From Tubulanus polymorphus (Eukaryota; Nemertea; Palaeonemertea; Tubulaniformes; Tubulanidae), in assembly GCF_964204645.1 (NCBI RefSeq), contig NC_134029.1, positions 2,427,001-2,491,000 of the forward strand: DNA of 64,000 nt. Reading direction: 5' to 3'. The position numbers were made by a program, and so were the translations under genes. The notes beneath the pieces were generated by a model. It had not been told where the DNA came from. It searched no databases and saw nothing but the letters and a program-made list of their open reading frames with translations. How positions within the stretch are numbered: position 1 is the stretch's first letter; each line of letters starts with the position of its first letter. Positions 24,101 to 38,456 of the stretch are shown in pieces.

Positions 24101-25969
24101 CTAGTCAATATCGATTAATATAAATATAGAGAAAACTTATTTCCTTGATATAATATCGTTTTCGTCTTGTTTTATTTCTCTTCATATTTTCGGTTGACTG
24201 TGTTCTGTAGCCCGGAGTGGGTCTGGGCATCGGCCAAAAGTTGATATCCTCGGGCGTGTAAGCGTATACGTAAAAAGCATTTTATTTCTAATATATGCGC
24301 AGACTACGTGTGTATAGTGCGTCCCCTGGCAGTCGAGGGTGATTATGGCGGTAAATAGCTCTGTATCTGTGCCTAGCTGCAATTGATCAACTTTCTAAAT
24401 GATCACCGCTGGTTTTAGTTGACGTTGAAAGGTACATAGTTTTTTTTCCGGCCAAGACTGAAATTGCTCGTATGGCGTCTTCATTAGTAGTGAATAGGCG
24501 ACAGTGTCTTATTACAACGCACAGATGTTTGATGAAGCGGTTGCGTGCAAACTGTGCGATGGACCTGAGCAAAATGTCCTCCTTAAATCGACTCCGAGTA
24601 AAACCGTCCAGAATTTACAACGCTTACGCCGTAAACGACGAATACATTTTCGTGCAATGTCGAATGAATAGCGGTTCAAATTGTCGAGAGGTTTTCATCG
24701 TCTTTTGCTCGCCTGAAAATGAGCGCAGGTGGCTTTATAAACCAGTGAGGATTACTGTCAGAAAACGTTCGCTAAGACTCGCTAGTTTCGTGGAATGGAA
24801 ATATTCTAAATTTACCCTGACAACGGAGAAAGAGAACTTAGCGATTAAATTCATTTGGAAAATTGTTCTGCTTTTCAAAGAGATCGTTTTTTTTTCAGAA
24901 ATTCAATATTCCGACGAAACACAGATCATAAACCATTCACAGAACTGGAAATGTTGAGGGAGCGTTCCATTGGACGTGGTTTGGATTTATGGCATCTATG
25001 AACCGGCCCCTGTAGTGCAGTATAAGCCGATTAGTAGTACACGTTATAAGCCTTACAGCCCGAGGGCGGATATGATTTTTAAAGGTCTAGTTGCGAGTAC
25101 AAGCTGCAGGTATATTGCGCTGACAAGGTCTACGAGTGAAATAGAATGCGTAAATTTGCAGCCTTTTATCAACTGTAAAATAATGTAGGCTGTGAAGTGA
25201 GTGTGCCTCCCTGGATCATCTACTCCCTGATATTGACTCTCTTATAGTCAAATGACAGCTCAAAACATTTCTGTTCAAGTTATCACCTGTTTCTAGAGAT
25301 TTCTTTTGATAATAGTTCTACCAATTCATAATAACATCTCATCCCATCCTTTGCCTGGACTATAGTTAATTTTGTTCATAGTTTTCAAACTGAACTCTAT
25401 TCGTGCTCGACGTTTAAACAACATAACTCATGGAGCCAATTTCATCGCTTGAAAATTTCCTCTCCATTCCTCTTATGTTGATTTTGCACTTCACATGAGC
25501 ACTGTCTGGATTTTAATGGAATAAGTCTGTTGACACGATTCAATATCTGCGCAATATTCGAAAATGAAATCGAAACCTAGATTGAAGATAGCAGAATTTG
25601 TCGTTTACAAACGTGTATATATCAGCCAGTACATAGTTCGATTTCCAAGCGGTTACAATTCTCGAAATGGCGGAGAACAGAACCGCAGCTCATTCTCATT
25701 ACGATTGAACCCTACTGCGCCAATCTCTCCACACTGCGATAAGATAAAGAGATAGATCTTCATCATGACTAGAAATTATATGAGGATGTCTTCACAATAA
25801 TATGATATCGGTTTTGTGAAGCTGAGAGCTCTACCTGCCAGTGTGTTAAAAGAAATAGTCCTTAGTCCCGTATATTGTTTACAAACAGTGTGACTGATAT
25901 AAAAAAAATGTCTCGATAGTGGTTGTAAAGGCAGCAATGCGCGTTCGGATCCTTTTAACTAAAGTTCAG

Positions 25970-26148
25970 GAAAACGAAATCCCGACGGTTTTCGATTTCA
26001 CAACGAACTTCCGTTTAGGACAATGTTTACCGAACGACAGCAGATCGCGCGTCGTGCCAGTTCCTTCCCGATCGAAACCCAATCCGGACAAAGAATTAGA
26101 TACCCTACACCGACTAAAAAAGAGATAATGGAAAGAAAGTGTCGTTGA
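25970..26148 (+). CDS. possible terminal exon, unrecognised product
   Basis: After an acceptor (TTTTAACTAAAGTTCAG) a phase-1 frame of 60 codons runs to TGA. It begins K-R-N-P-D-G-F-R-F-H, contains a basic/Gln-rich middle (FTERQQIARRAS) and ends PTPTKKEIMERKCR. A stop lies just upstream in the same frame, so it must be entered by splicing. Phase 1 matches the donor at 18,385 and the 21,056 micro-exon, making it a further candidate end for that gene. A second frame is also open across it, which weakens the case. Confidence 0.25.
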
Positions 26149-29100
26149 CGATTCGTTCGTTCGGAATCATTTTTTTTTCGGGTATTGAATATTGAATTAC
26201 CTGTAATTCCAGAGCCGCCTCATTCAATACGTAACAAACGAAAAAATAATGATAGAAACAACTTCTAAAAAAGAACACTGATCAGAGTTTTTTTCTGCGC
26301 AGAACTTTCTAACTTCCAATTCTCTTTCTCTCGCCGCAGATGTTTTAAGTAACTAACTCATAACACTTTTAACTTCAGTTAGCCGCCTGTTTTTGACGGT
26401 CATTATGACGCGCACAGCCACTCTAAAACATTTAGATTTGAGCCTGGAACTTTTCAGTAATTTGCAAAGTTGTTTGAGATGTGAAAAATGCATATTTATT
26501 GTTTAGAATAATTCTAGTGGCTTAAACAGTTATCAATGCTAACAAAAATACATATAGAAGTGTCTTTATGTATTTTTGATGCTTATCATAATATTTCATT
26601 TTCCATTTGAAATGAAACATAATTATTCTTATAGCCGCGAGAAAAAAGTGTGCGCATTGTGGCGCGCGGTGTCGGGGTTTGACAGGTTGATTCTCTAACT
26701 GTATGCAGCAGGATTCGATGGCAATTAAAAACGACAGTTTCTCGATATAAAACAGCTTCAATTGAACGCGCTTTGAAGTCTTTAATTTGAATGAATAGTC
26801 ACTCGTCGTATAGAATAAACCGTTCAATATCTAATTTGGATTGGAATTGCAATTTCACTGATCGGTGTTAGTCGTGGGTGTTATTGAATCGTGGCGTCTA
26901 GTAGTGATCAGTCACTTCACAGGTAAATAACCCCCACCCCCTTATGTATCAGCGAGAAATCACTGATATCTAATCATCTTCGATGTGGGTCTGAGCAGGG
27001 GTGTCTCTCTTGATTAGACGTATCATATATGAATTGAAGCTATAGATGTCCGATCGTGCACGTACGATAGTATCAAATCTCTTAAAAAGAAAGACTCCAT
27101 CCACCCGCCGTTTCGTGCTAGAATTCTCGTTTACACAGCTGCCCACAGAGCCGTCATCTCGTTACAAATAACGTGATCTTTTTCCTAAGTTTTCTCCAGA
27201 AAAAAACTGGCCTATTTGGCCATTCTATAGATCGTGCATGTGGTCTATGGAAGGTTTGATACATCGTCATTGAACCGGTAAAAGTCAACGGAAATTCTAC
27301 TAGATGAACGTAAAGCTTATTGCGTTCTGCTTTATACCACGACCGGTATTGCGTTCACTTCAGATGCTTCCGAAATTGATAGGGCCCGGATCAAATATAG
27401 AATAAACACCAGAACACAGTTCTGAATGTTTGCTTTGCAATCGTCAGCGCATGTCAATATCACCCACGGACATCTCACTTTCGGCTTCAAAACACACACA
27501 GCTTATAAGTCACTTAATTTTGTGTCGGTTTCTGGTGAGTTATTTCTCTTTCAGTTATCAGTCGTGGCGCGATGGCGTTGGGTCAACAAACTTAAAGCGT
27601 GTGGCAGCATTCCGTTAGCGTTACACTGATCCGCGTCGCTACCACGCATACATACACACACACTGAGATCCAACAACGCAATCTTTGCGTATCATCTGAT
27701 CTCTTCCATTCGTCATCGAAAATATACAACAATTCTTTCTCTCTGTCATTGTTTAGATAAATTATTATTTCCAAGACAGTTGACAGCGACGGTGATTTTC
27801 GCTCTAGCTATCCGGATATTACAACCCACCAGTGCGGACAGTCATTCCTGTTATGTCGGCAGCGGACACGGAATCTACGATGAGTGGAGACCAATCGGCG
27901 ATATTGAAAAAATACTGATTGCCATCTGTAGGTTAACAGTCGAACTAATATCGGCGCTAGTTGCGCATTATTTTATGTCTTTAGATTCAAGGCCAGACTA
28001 AAATCATCTCAGAGTGATATAAAGTTAATCTAAAAACTTAACATCTAGGACGGACGTGGGTCTAGGGCCATCAATCATAATGAGATTCTATCAGTGTCTC
28101 ATCAACTTCATTCCTAAAACAATGTTATTGTTAACAGTTTCTCCAAAGAACGTTGGTGAACAACCTTTTAGAGCAACTTTTCTATGCAATAGTTTGCCAA
28201 GAAATGTCAGGGGTAGTCCTACAGTGTTTTTGTTTATAAAAATAGGTAAAAAACTATTATCTTTCAGCTAATGCCTTTTAATTCTTAAAATGTCATTATC
28301 TGTTTAGTTGACAGAGTTAATCTTTGGGTTTTATAATTGTTTTATGTCAAGCACAGTGAGTATTTTTAGAAAATAGCGCGAAAGCATATTCTATTATCAT
28401 TTATCATTATCATTATCAAGATCAGTTGAGACCATCATTGGACGTCAGGGAACTGGGCCCAGGATTAGGGATACTGAAATACTACATCAGGTACAATTAG
28501 AACTTTGACTTAATCGGGTGATTTCATAAATGAATTTTCACGTGTACTGGTTGTATTGTTATGAGGCTAATTTGCTACGTTTTATGCATGAACTGCGGGG
28601 AGGCTACGTCGAGGCTGCGTCGTCACTGGCGAATGATTTGTCAGTAAATTACTTCAGCTCGTGGCCATAAATAGCCGCACTAACATCCGACAGGTTGTAG
28701 TAATCATTCCGGATGTCATTCCGCGTTTTCAAGTAGCCCGTGACCACAAACGAGGAGTCACCGAATTTGTCATCGTGACGCAGTCAGTAGGCTACATGCA
28801 GAGAAAATTACTAAGACTGAAAAAACCTCGTACCGATAAGCCGCCTCTGGCAGGCGCGGTGGTACTTTACTAGAATAACATCATTCTGAGATAGAAAACA
28901 CATCAGAGTTCTTTCACTTCTCAATTTCATCCCCAGAGGAGGCTGTCTCTTGTTCATTTTCAGGCCTTTACGAAAAAGGAAGCTTCCTGTGGCAATCGTG
29001 TATCCACCAGGCGCGCTGCAGTGGTCCTAAATTAATCTTCAATAGTATATGGATGAAAAATAATTTGTTACCAAATATATATACGAACATTTGAAAATAT

Positions 29101-30754
29101 TTCTAAAAAATTGACACTACGATAAACTAGAGGAGGAAGTTATATATGTCTAAACCTTTCGATAAATTTAGCCGATGGTAAAATTTGGATTTTGATAAAT
29201 CAAAGTTTATAAAAGTATCTAAAGCCTGAAATGAAGTACGTAACATGATTAAATAGAATGAAGTTAAACAGTTTACCTCAGTGTTGAACACGAAAATATC
29301 AAAATCGCTGGTCTAATTTCCAAGGCACAACAAATTCTGTCGGCGACATTGATTAAATTGTTACACAGTTAAACACAATCAATAATTTAGTTCAATCGTC
29401 GCCTATTGTACGAAGAAAAGAAATTAATCAACTGCCACAGGTTTCTGTGACACGCAACGGATATAGGGGTGAAAACTAGAAAGAAACGACTGTTGCACTG
29501 TTGCACAATTCATTAAATCCATGATGTCTTCAGATCCAAATTCCACAGTTGACTAACGTTAGACAAAACACTGGAAATAGAAAACGTTGCAGCTAATTTG
29601 ACTCTGGAGTCAAGTTCAACCAAGTTCAACTGATAACTGTTAAACTGGGCCCTGCAAGTAGCATAAAAATCCTGTATGAAAAATCTAAGAATCTTGATAA
29701 AAACAATTTTTCATCAAATCTTAATCCCTTTGAAAACATGGATCAAACGTTATTTTCTGAAATGAGTTTCATAATTATAAACGGAAATTAAAAGTTTTAG
29801 AATTGAATTTTTTCATGAAAAAAGAGAAAAACGTCAGAATTGAAAGAACACTTCGTTTACAATTGCTTTGAAGGATTACGCGAACGATTACGCTGTGGTC
29901 CTAGATCGGAGGACTTTCTAATTATACAATCTTTGAGAAGCTGCTGTACATGCGGCTTATCTGAAACTGAACATGCTCACATTGTTCAGTAATATCGTAT
30001 GATTAATGAAAGGGCGTAGTCTTCGCGTCGATCTGTTGTTACAGGTCTAGTTTTCATCACCGACGTCCGGAAATTGAAATAAACATGATGCAATATTTTT
30101 AACACAACGCAAAAAGTCACTTAAACAGTTATCAGTAACAGTAGGCGCATTCTGTCTGATTCTAGGTATCGACACTGTACAACTTCACATTGAAAATTTA
30201 TTATCTCGTTGTATCTCAACGGGATTTTTTTGTGACTTGTAGACACCATGTATACGTGTTTTACGTATGATTTCATCTTACTCCCAAATTCAATCTACAT
30301 TTCAATCGCATACACCGTCAAACTTAGAGCGGGTGACGTTATACCTTCGATTTCGGAGTTACGCATTTTTAGAACGATGTGACATCTAGTTTACCGCATC
30401 GATCCACGTCGTGTATATAGCGTGCTAATTGAAATCAGAAGTCGATTGTAAATGGTTTCTTACTAATAATCGTATGGCGCCCGCGAAACCTTGCATAATA
30501 TACATTGCTTTGTTGATTAGATGCTTTGATGTATATATATATCATAAGTTATAACAATAAATTTACTGTTTTCAAAGCTACAGATCGGAAATTGCTACGA
30601 AAATTTGCTATAACAAGTTCCGCCGTGAGGTCGTTATAACAATATCTGTGGCGCTTCTGAAAAGTTTTTGATTTAGAGCAACAGAAAATATGGCTTCGTT
30701 CGGTTATTGGGGAGATTGAAGCCTGCAGATTCGACATCACTTTACATTAGATAG

Positions 30755-30933
30755 TTATGAACGTCCAAAATTGGCTGATATCGAGGATGACACATTTTTA
30801 CGGTTGGCGCCAGGGAAATTCATCTCGACATTTGGTGTGAGCACGGCGCTGTTGTGACGTATGTTCGTTACGTGGTTACTAGGGGACTGCGTCGTTTGCG
30901 CAGTATTGTTACGCTGCTCTTTAACTTGACGAC
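30755..30933 (-). CDS. orphan terminal-exon-like frame, unrecognised
   Basis: On the minus strand, an acceptor (GACTCTTCATGCAG) opens a phase-1 frame of about 60 codons ending in TAA. The peptide is polar, rich in Asn, Gln, Thr and Ser (RQVKEQRNNTAQTTQS..., later PNVEMNFPGANRKN), with varied coding-like codons. It has no internal ATG start, so it would have to be the last exon of a minus-strand gene, but I found no partner exon upstream (31-33 kb). It could be a chance frame. Confidence 0.25.
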
Positions 30934-31738
30934 CTGCATGAAGAGTCAACTAGATGGTGAGGTGACACTATACAGCTAAAAAGGTAATGGAATAATTATC
31001 AATATGTTTGATAAGTGTTTGCTTGCAGTCTAATCGGTTGTTTCTATTTGTGAATATATTATACCTCACATTAGGTAGTTAATTCTAGACCCGATTCCGC
31101 TCGTCATACTCGGTTGAAGATAAACTTAAATGTTGAAAAAATGAAATGAACTCATTTAACCCATGCAGTCAAACTGTCCTGGTGATTGGACGACGAGTGT
31201 TGTTGGTTTACACAATGTTTAGTTAGTTTGTTTATGAATGTACCCGTCCGTGTGTTTGGTAAAACACTACGCTCTGGTAAGTCTCCTAAAACTCTCCATA
31301 AAATCAGATCCCTTGTGAGATACAATAAATCTAGCGATTTATCGATCGAAAAGTTCGTATCAAACCGAACTCGTCAATTTTTTTTACATTTGGTTTGATA
31401 AGTAAATCTATAAGTCTATGGTTGGTTGAATGCGTGAAGAAGTGGATTTGGGATGTTTTGAAGCGTATCCGAAAAATGGTGGTTTTACGCTACGGTTTGA
31501 TTATAGCTACTTTCATTCAGATCCAGATCTGATGACTTCGTTCGTCGCTGAGTTAATAGGGGCTGATTAGCTTTCAAAGAGTCGTTATTATGAAAGAAAA
31601 CAGAGCTTTTAGTTCGGTAAATATTTCTATAAGGAAGTTCATCATTATAAATCCATCTGGTTGCGGCGTGGATCAGACCGGCATTATCCGCATTATCTCC
31701 CGTTTATTTTGGGTTTTAATTTTTCTATCGATTTTCAG

Positions 31739-31803
31739 AGAATCAATTTTTAAAGGATGACGCTGATTTTAGTCGAAGCGACTCAGCGCATCTTAAAAGC
31801 TGA
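31739..31803 (+). CDS. possible short terminal exon
   Basis: A strong acceptor (TAATTTTTCTATCGATTTTCAG) is followed by a phase-1 frame of 22 codons to TGA, rich in Asp and Ser (FLKDDADFSRSDSAHLKS). The same DNA is open in another frame from an ATG at 31,757 for 56 codons. Neither is verified. Confidence 0.2.
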
Positions 31804-33636
31804 TTTGAGTTTGAGTTCGTTATATGATATTCTAGTGAAGCGAGTTCCTCGGCCTACATTGATTTATATTTCTTTCGTAGCGGACGAAATAAAAATGTTT
31901 ATTTATCAAAAGAAGTTTGAAATTTGATTAGTCTTTTAGTGGATAAAGAACGCTCCTTGAAATTCGGTACCGTTTTCTATGTTTTGGGCTCGATTTTTTT
32001 TAGGATGTTGTTATCGTGAATATATTTACATCATTTTACAGTTTGTTGGTCTAATCATAAGTAGCTCGGTGAAACGAGCTGCCTGCTGATGGGTGCGGTC
32101 AGAACTTCCAACCTCTCGTCAGAGATCGTGTTAATTAAACAGATATTATTCGTCTTGACACGTTTGAACAATCAGTTAGTCGCTGAAAAGAGATGTCAAT
32201 GTAGGGTTGGTACAAACCAGGGTCCAGTTCCGCAAAGCTAAGTACACTTAGAACTGTTGATTTCATTGAAAGTGAGAAGATTGTCTTGAGTAACCTTCAT
32301 GAAACCGCGGTAATACATCGTAGCGAAAATTCGTACATTTTCTATGAAATTGGAACTGTACTAATTATAGTAAAGGTAATTATGGTAAAGATTTCACTGA
32401 AAATTGTTTACTGGCGAGAGGAATTGATTCTGTAGATGAATTTGAGGCGCGATAGTTCTTTATTACTCGACTCTTATAAGACTCGTCGAATGTTCTTCTC
32501 CATGGAGATTTTTAGCATTGTTGCCAATTATTAACAAAAATGCCGTAATATTGTTTTCTATACGTCCTTTACCCCATTGGCAGGCCGACTATAGTACAAG
32601 GCGAAAGATTCAAACGCGGTTGAAGGGAAACCAGTCAAGCATTTCAACCCAGTATGTGTACCTATTTGCAAAACCTGGCGGAATCCTCGCTTGCCACTGT
32701 AGCGGTGCCGGCATCCCAACGATTCTATCAAACTTTATCAAATATTCAATGTACATTCGGTCTATTTGAAACATTTAAGAACAAGAGAACAGGATGAATT
32801 GCACTCTCACTTCATCTCACAAGTTTCATTGATCGATTTGAATATTTCATCGGAATAATCAGTTCCTGAAGTCGATTCTTGGCACCGGTCATTGTCGTTC
32901 CGATATCAAAGATTAAAGATCAGTTATTGTTTTATCTTTATCAAATGCGGATATTAACGATGAGTTTCACAATGAGCGGCACTCCATTATTCACAATCAA
33001 AGCTTCAGTTTCCGTCGGTCTGTTCGGAACAAACATCTAAAAGCTGTAGGGCTGCATAATTAATTCAAAGAAGCTAATTACTAATTACAAAGAGCGGAGT
33101 TTGGTTTGAATTTACCATCACGAATATCAAGACCTGAACAATAAGAAGTCACGCGCGGATGACCGGCGCAGACTTTACTGTAGCTGATATTACATGCAGT
33201 GGACGTCATTATATATAGGTTTACAGTTTGCTGTATGTAATATTCTCAAAGGGAGAATTTAGATACAATCATTGCAGTGTTTTCGTATTAACATTTTGCC
33301 CTCGGTGATCATTTTTGTGGTGATTGAATAGATATATATAGTCGATATAACGGCATTATTAGTAGCATTATCCTATATCACGGTTCGTGTGGTTGTCCAT
33401 TAGATTCCCCTTGATTACCAGTTTCAGAAATTACTTTTAGTTTTAATATCTGCTCACGTCAATGGCTGTACAAACATCAAAAAGCCATTTTACCCGCTGG
33501 GTTTCTTTAAAATCTATTCTATCGAACAGAAAATCGACATTTTTCGTGGTCGATGGTTTTCGGTACAGATCACGAATAGTTGAAATTCAATCTCACCGAA
33601 CGACGACTTCTAGCCTTACTTTTTATACATTTCCAG

Positions 33637-33738
33637 ATTCATACCAGGCGAGTAGCACGAGAGGAACACGAGAGGAACACGAGAGGAACACCAAAGTGCA
33701 ACATCACAATAAAAAGAAATTTACAAATAGGAATCATC
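33637..33738 (+). other. 5' leader exon of the first GPCR gene
   Basis: TTTTTATACATTTCCAG at about 33,620-33,636 looks like an acceptor, suggesting a spliced 5' UTR that runs into the coding ATG at 33,739. The leader carries three copies of a 12-bp unit (GAGAGGAACACG) at 33,655-33,692, in frame with the receptor. This extends the open frame upstream but supplies no ATG in that frame. Confidence 0.35.
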
Positions 33739-34851
33739 ATGAACGCAACAACGACAGACTCATGGTTGAACAGTTCACTGATATCGACTACAATTAAACC
33801 AGTGCTGGAGCCTTCTTACACTTCTTATATAGAATACAAAATCTCTAAAGACGTTTACAAATACGTAGCGCCCACTATTGTATTTATGGGTCTTGCCGGT
33901 AACCTCCTAACGATATGCGTATTGCTGAAAAAGAACGTGGGCAAAGCGAGTACGTCTTATTTATTGGTGGCACTGGCTCTGGCTGATTCGTTTGTATTGA
34001 TAACTGGTTTAATGAGATACTGGATCAGAGAGATAACTCAACCGTCCGTCGATTTACGAACTTTGTCCCCGTTTTCTTGTAAACTACATCTATTTCTCGT
34101 TTATTACATGATGCAATTTGCGATTTGGATTTTGGTTTTAGTAACGATAGAGCGGTTTATTTCCGTCGCGTTTCCGTTGAAAGCGAAATGGTTATGCTCA
34201 CCCCCTAGGATGCTAGCAGCTCTCGGGGTCATGGGTACGTTCCTCTTCGCTTTGAATTCGCATATCTTCTACGGAAAGTACGGTTACTACTCAGGAGGAC
34301 GAGTTAGATGCGCGCATCTGAACGAAGAGTACAAATTATTCTGGAACGAAACTTGGGTTTGGATAGATTTGTGCGTAATGTCGGTTGTACCATTTTTGAC
34401 GATTCTGTTTTGTAACGTGGTTATAATCGTCAAAGTTCGTCTGTCGAGTCGACATAAAATGATGATGCGACGATCTACTGAGAGAGATTCCGCAACGGCC
34501 ACTAAAATAACCAATATGACGGCCATGTTACTGACCGTTAACTTCGTATTTTTGATCACTTCTTTACCCGCGTCTATCTACTTGGCCGGCTGGACCAATG
34601 CGCCGTACACAAGCAACCACAACATAGCTGCCCGCATTTTAGCGTTCGCCTCGGTCAACACTCTCTCCTACGTCAACAACGCCGCTAATTTTCTGCTGTA
34701 TTGCGTCAGCGGACCTCGATTCAGGGCTCAGTTTCTAGCGATGATCGGCAAAAAATCGGCGAGAATTTATCCGACTTCTCAAACGATGGAGGACCCGGAT
34801 ACTCGTGCTACGACCGTGCCGCCTAATAACACAGCCGAGTCGATAGCTTAA
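33739..34851 (+). CDS. class A (rhodopsin-family) GPCR, peptide-receptor-like, copy 1
   Basis: A single uninterrupted frame of 370 residues from ATG to TAA. The open frame extends 53 codons further 5' with no ATG, so 33,739 is the start; it begins MNATTT with N-glycosylation sites at N2 and N11. Seven hydrophobic segments are visible: TM1 about 42-63 with G54-N55; TM2 with LALAD (79-83); TM3 between C114 and ERF (138-140), in place of DRY; TM4; TM5 with P218; TM6 with a TSLP (274-277) in place of the CWxP toggle; TM7 with N317-F-L-L-Y321 in place of NPxxY. C114 and C191 can form the ECL2 disulphide. Such GPCRs sit in the plasma membrane and signal through G proteins. The pattern resembles invertebrate neuropeptide receptors of the FMRFamide-receptor-like kind, but the ligand cannot be called. 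Confidence 0.93.
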   Translation: MNATTTDSWLNSSLISTTIKPVLEPSYTSYIEYKISKDVYKYVAPTIVFMGLAGNLLTICVLLKKNVGKASTSYLLVALALADSFVLITGLMRYWIREITQPSVDLRTLSPFSCKLHLFLVYYMMQFAIWILVLVTIERFISVAFPLKAKWLCSPPRMLAALGVMGTFLFALNSHIFYGKYGYYSGGRVRCAHLNEEYKLFWNETWVWIDLCVMSVVPFLTILFCNVVIIVKVRLSSRHKMMMRRSTERDSATATKITNMTAMLLTVNFVFLITSLPASIYLAGWTNAPYTSNHNIAARILAFASVNTLSYVNNAANFLLYCVSGPRFRAQFLAMIGKKSARIYPTSQTMEDPDTRATTVPPNNTAESIA

Positions 34852-37255
<2,404 letters not shown>

Positions 37256-38317
37256 ATGATGGCTAATGATGCAAATACAACCGATGCGCTACCGTCACCA
37301 ACCGGTTCGTACAGGGATTACATCGAATACGATATCGCAGTGGGATTAGTTCGGTACATATATCCGCTGATATTCATATTCGGGTTAACTGGAAATATCC
37401 TCACAGTTTGTGTACTACTGAAGCGTTCGATTGGTAAGAAAAGTACGTCGTATTTACTGGTATCACTGGCTGTAGCTGATTCCTGTATTTTACTGTTTAG
37501 TTTATTACGTAAATGGATCGTTACTCTGGACGACCGGTTTTCTAATTTCGATATGATCGTCCCGTTCTTTTGTTCGATGCGTTATTTCTTGAATTATTAC
37601 TTAACTCATCTCTCAGTTTGGTTTCTCGTTCTGGTCACCACTGAGCGATTTATTTCGGTCATATTTTCGCTAAAAGCCGTCAATCTGTGCAAAACTCGCA
37701 ATGCCGTCATCAGTATTTGCGTAGTAACCGTTACTATGTTTCTGCTCGACGCGCACCTATTATACGGAATTGTCGGAATTTACCGAACGCCGGAAAAAAT
37801 CGCCTGTCGTCTTCGGAGAAGCTCGACATACAGATATTTCTGGTTTAAATTCTGGGGTACGATTGATATCTGTATCTCGACTCTGATACCGTTCTTTTTC
37901 ATTCTATTTTGCAACGTTTCAATTATTGTCAAAGTCAGAATGTCGAGTCGAAAAACGAAATCGAGAACGACAAACGAAAGTTCTAGCGACTCTAAAATAA
38001 CTAACATGACCGCCATGTTGTTGACTATCAATTTCATGTTTTTGATCACGTCGCTGCCGTTTACGTTGTACATGCTCGTCTGGTCAGAAATTAAAATCGA
38101 AAATCACGCTATCGCTCAAGACATCCTGGCGCAGACGTCGGTATCAGCTTTGAATTACGTGAACAACGCCGTGAACTTCTTGCTGTATTGCGTTAGCGGC
38201 CCGAGGTTTAGAGAACAGTTCATGGCAATGATCGGCTACAGATCTTCACGCGTAAACCCCGTAATCGAATCGACAGATGGAAGCACAATCGAGAGATCAA
38301 CAAACACGAATGGTTGA
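37256..38317 (+). CDS. class A (rhodopsin-family) GPCR, peptide-receptor-like, copy 2
   Basis: A single frame of 353 residues, beginning with two in-frame ATGs. It is clearly a paralogue of the receptor 2.4 kb upstream: shared blocks include GKxSTSYLLV before TM2, ERFISV at TM3 (130-135), KITNMTAMLL entering TM6, TSLP (265-268) and NFLLYCVSGPRFR (307-319). G46-N47 mark TM1, LAVAD (71-75) TM2, and C106/C184 the likely disulphide. DRY is replaced by ERF, the CWxP motif is absent, and NPxxY is NFLLY, as in copy 1. The N-terminus is short with one N-glycosylation site (N7). Same orientation, no introns and similar length point to local tandem duplication or retroduplication followed by duplication. 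The ligand is unknown. Confidence 0.93.
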   Translation: MMANDANTTDALPSPTGSYRDYIEYDIAVGLVRYIYPLIFIFGLTGNILTVCVLLKRSIGKKSTSYLLVSLAVADSCILLFSLLRKWIVTLDDRFSNFDMIVPFFCSMRYFLNYYLTHLSVWFLVLVTTERFISVIFSLKAVNLCKTRNAVISICVVTVTMFLLDAHLLYGIVGIYRTPEKIACRLRRSSTYRYFWFKFWGTIDICISTLIPFFFILFCNVSIIVKVRMSSRKTKSRTTNESSSDSKITNMTAMLLTINFMFLITSLPFTLYMLVWSEIKIENHAIAQDILAQTSVSALNYVNNAVNFLLYCVSGPRFREQFMAMIGYRSSRVNPVIESTDGSTIERSTNTNG

Positions 38318-38450
38318 ATCTTAGGCCGCAGACTGGTCTCTGACAATTCTATACTTTCAGATTACGTTTTACCTATTCCGGAATAGCATAATCTGTAACA
38401 GAAGCGGTCGGTAGAGAATCTATAATCCGCAATACCTATTCCTAAACCAG

Positions 38451-38456
38451 AATAAA
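38451..38456 (+). terminator. candidate poly(A) signal of GPCR copy 2
   Basis: AATAAA lies 134 nt after the stop codon, a normal 3' UTR distance. The motif is frequent in AT-rich sequence, so the assignment rests on position. Confidence 0.35.

Larger units (their letters stand above)
21188..33460. other. mostly gene-free stretch with isolated exon-like pieces
   Basis: No complete gene can be assembled here. Isolated candidates are listed separately (25,970-26,148 plus; 30,755-30,933 minus; 31,739-31,803 plus). Two further strong acceptors are visible at 26,338 (TTCTCTTTCTCTCGCCGCAG) and 28,962 (TCTCTTGTTCATTTTCAG), each followed by only short open frames. Many poly(A)-signal-like AATAAA motifs occur, as expected in AT-rich DNA. 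The long open frames at 21,240-21,776 and 24,472-24,957 are judged chance. Confidence 0.4.

Noticed and set aside
24472-24957. 161-codon ATG frame, and a second frame at 24,505-24,671 reading ACKLCDGPEQN...
   Set aside because: The long frame is chance-level. The second looks coding and is in phase 1, but its acceptor has no pyrimidine tract, so I did not annotate it.
28661-28873. Open frames on both strands with coding-like composition
   Set aside because: The minus-strand frame has a stop directly upstream with no acceptor after it. The plus-strand frame has no ATG and a weak acceptor.
33580-33738. N-terminal extension of the first GPCR
   Set aside because: No ATG in this part, it includes a 12-bp repeat, and an acceptor-like site falls inside. 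The ATG at 33,739 gives a normal receptor N-terminus.
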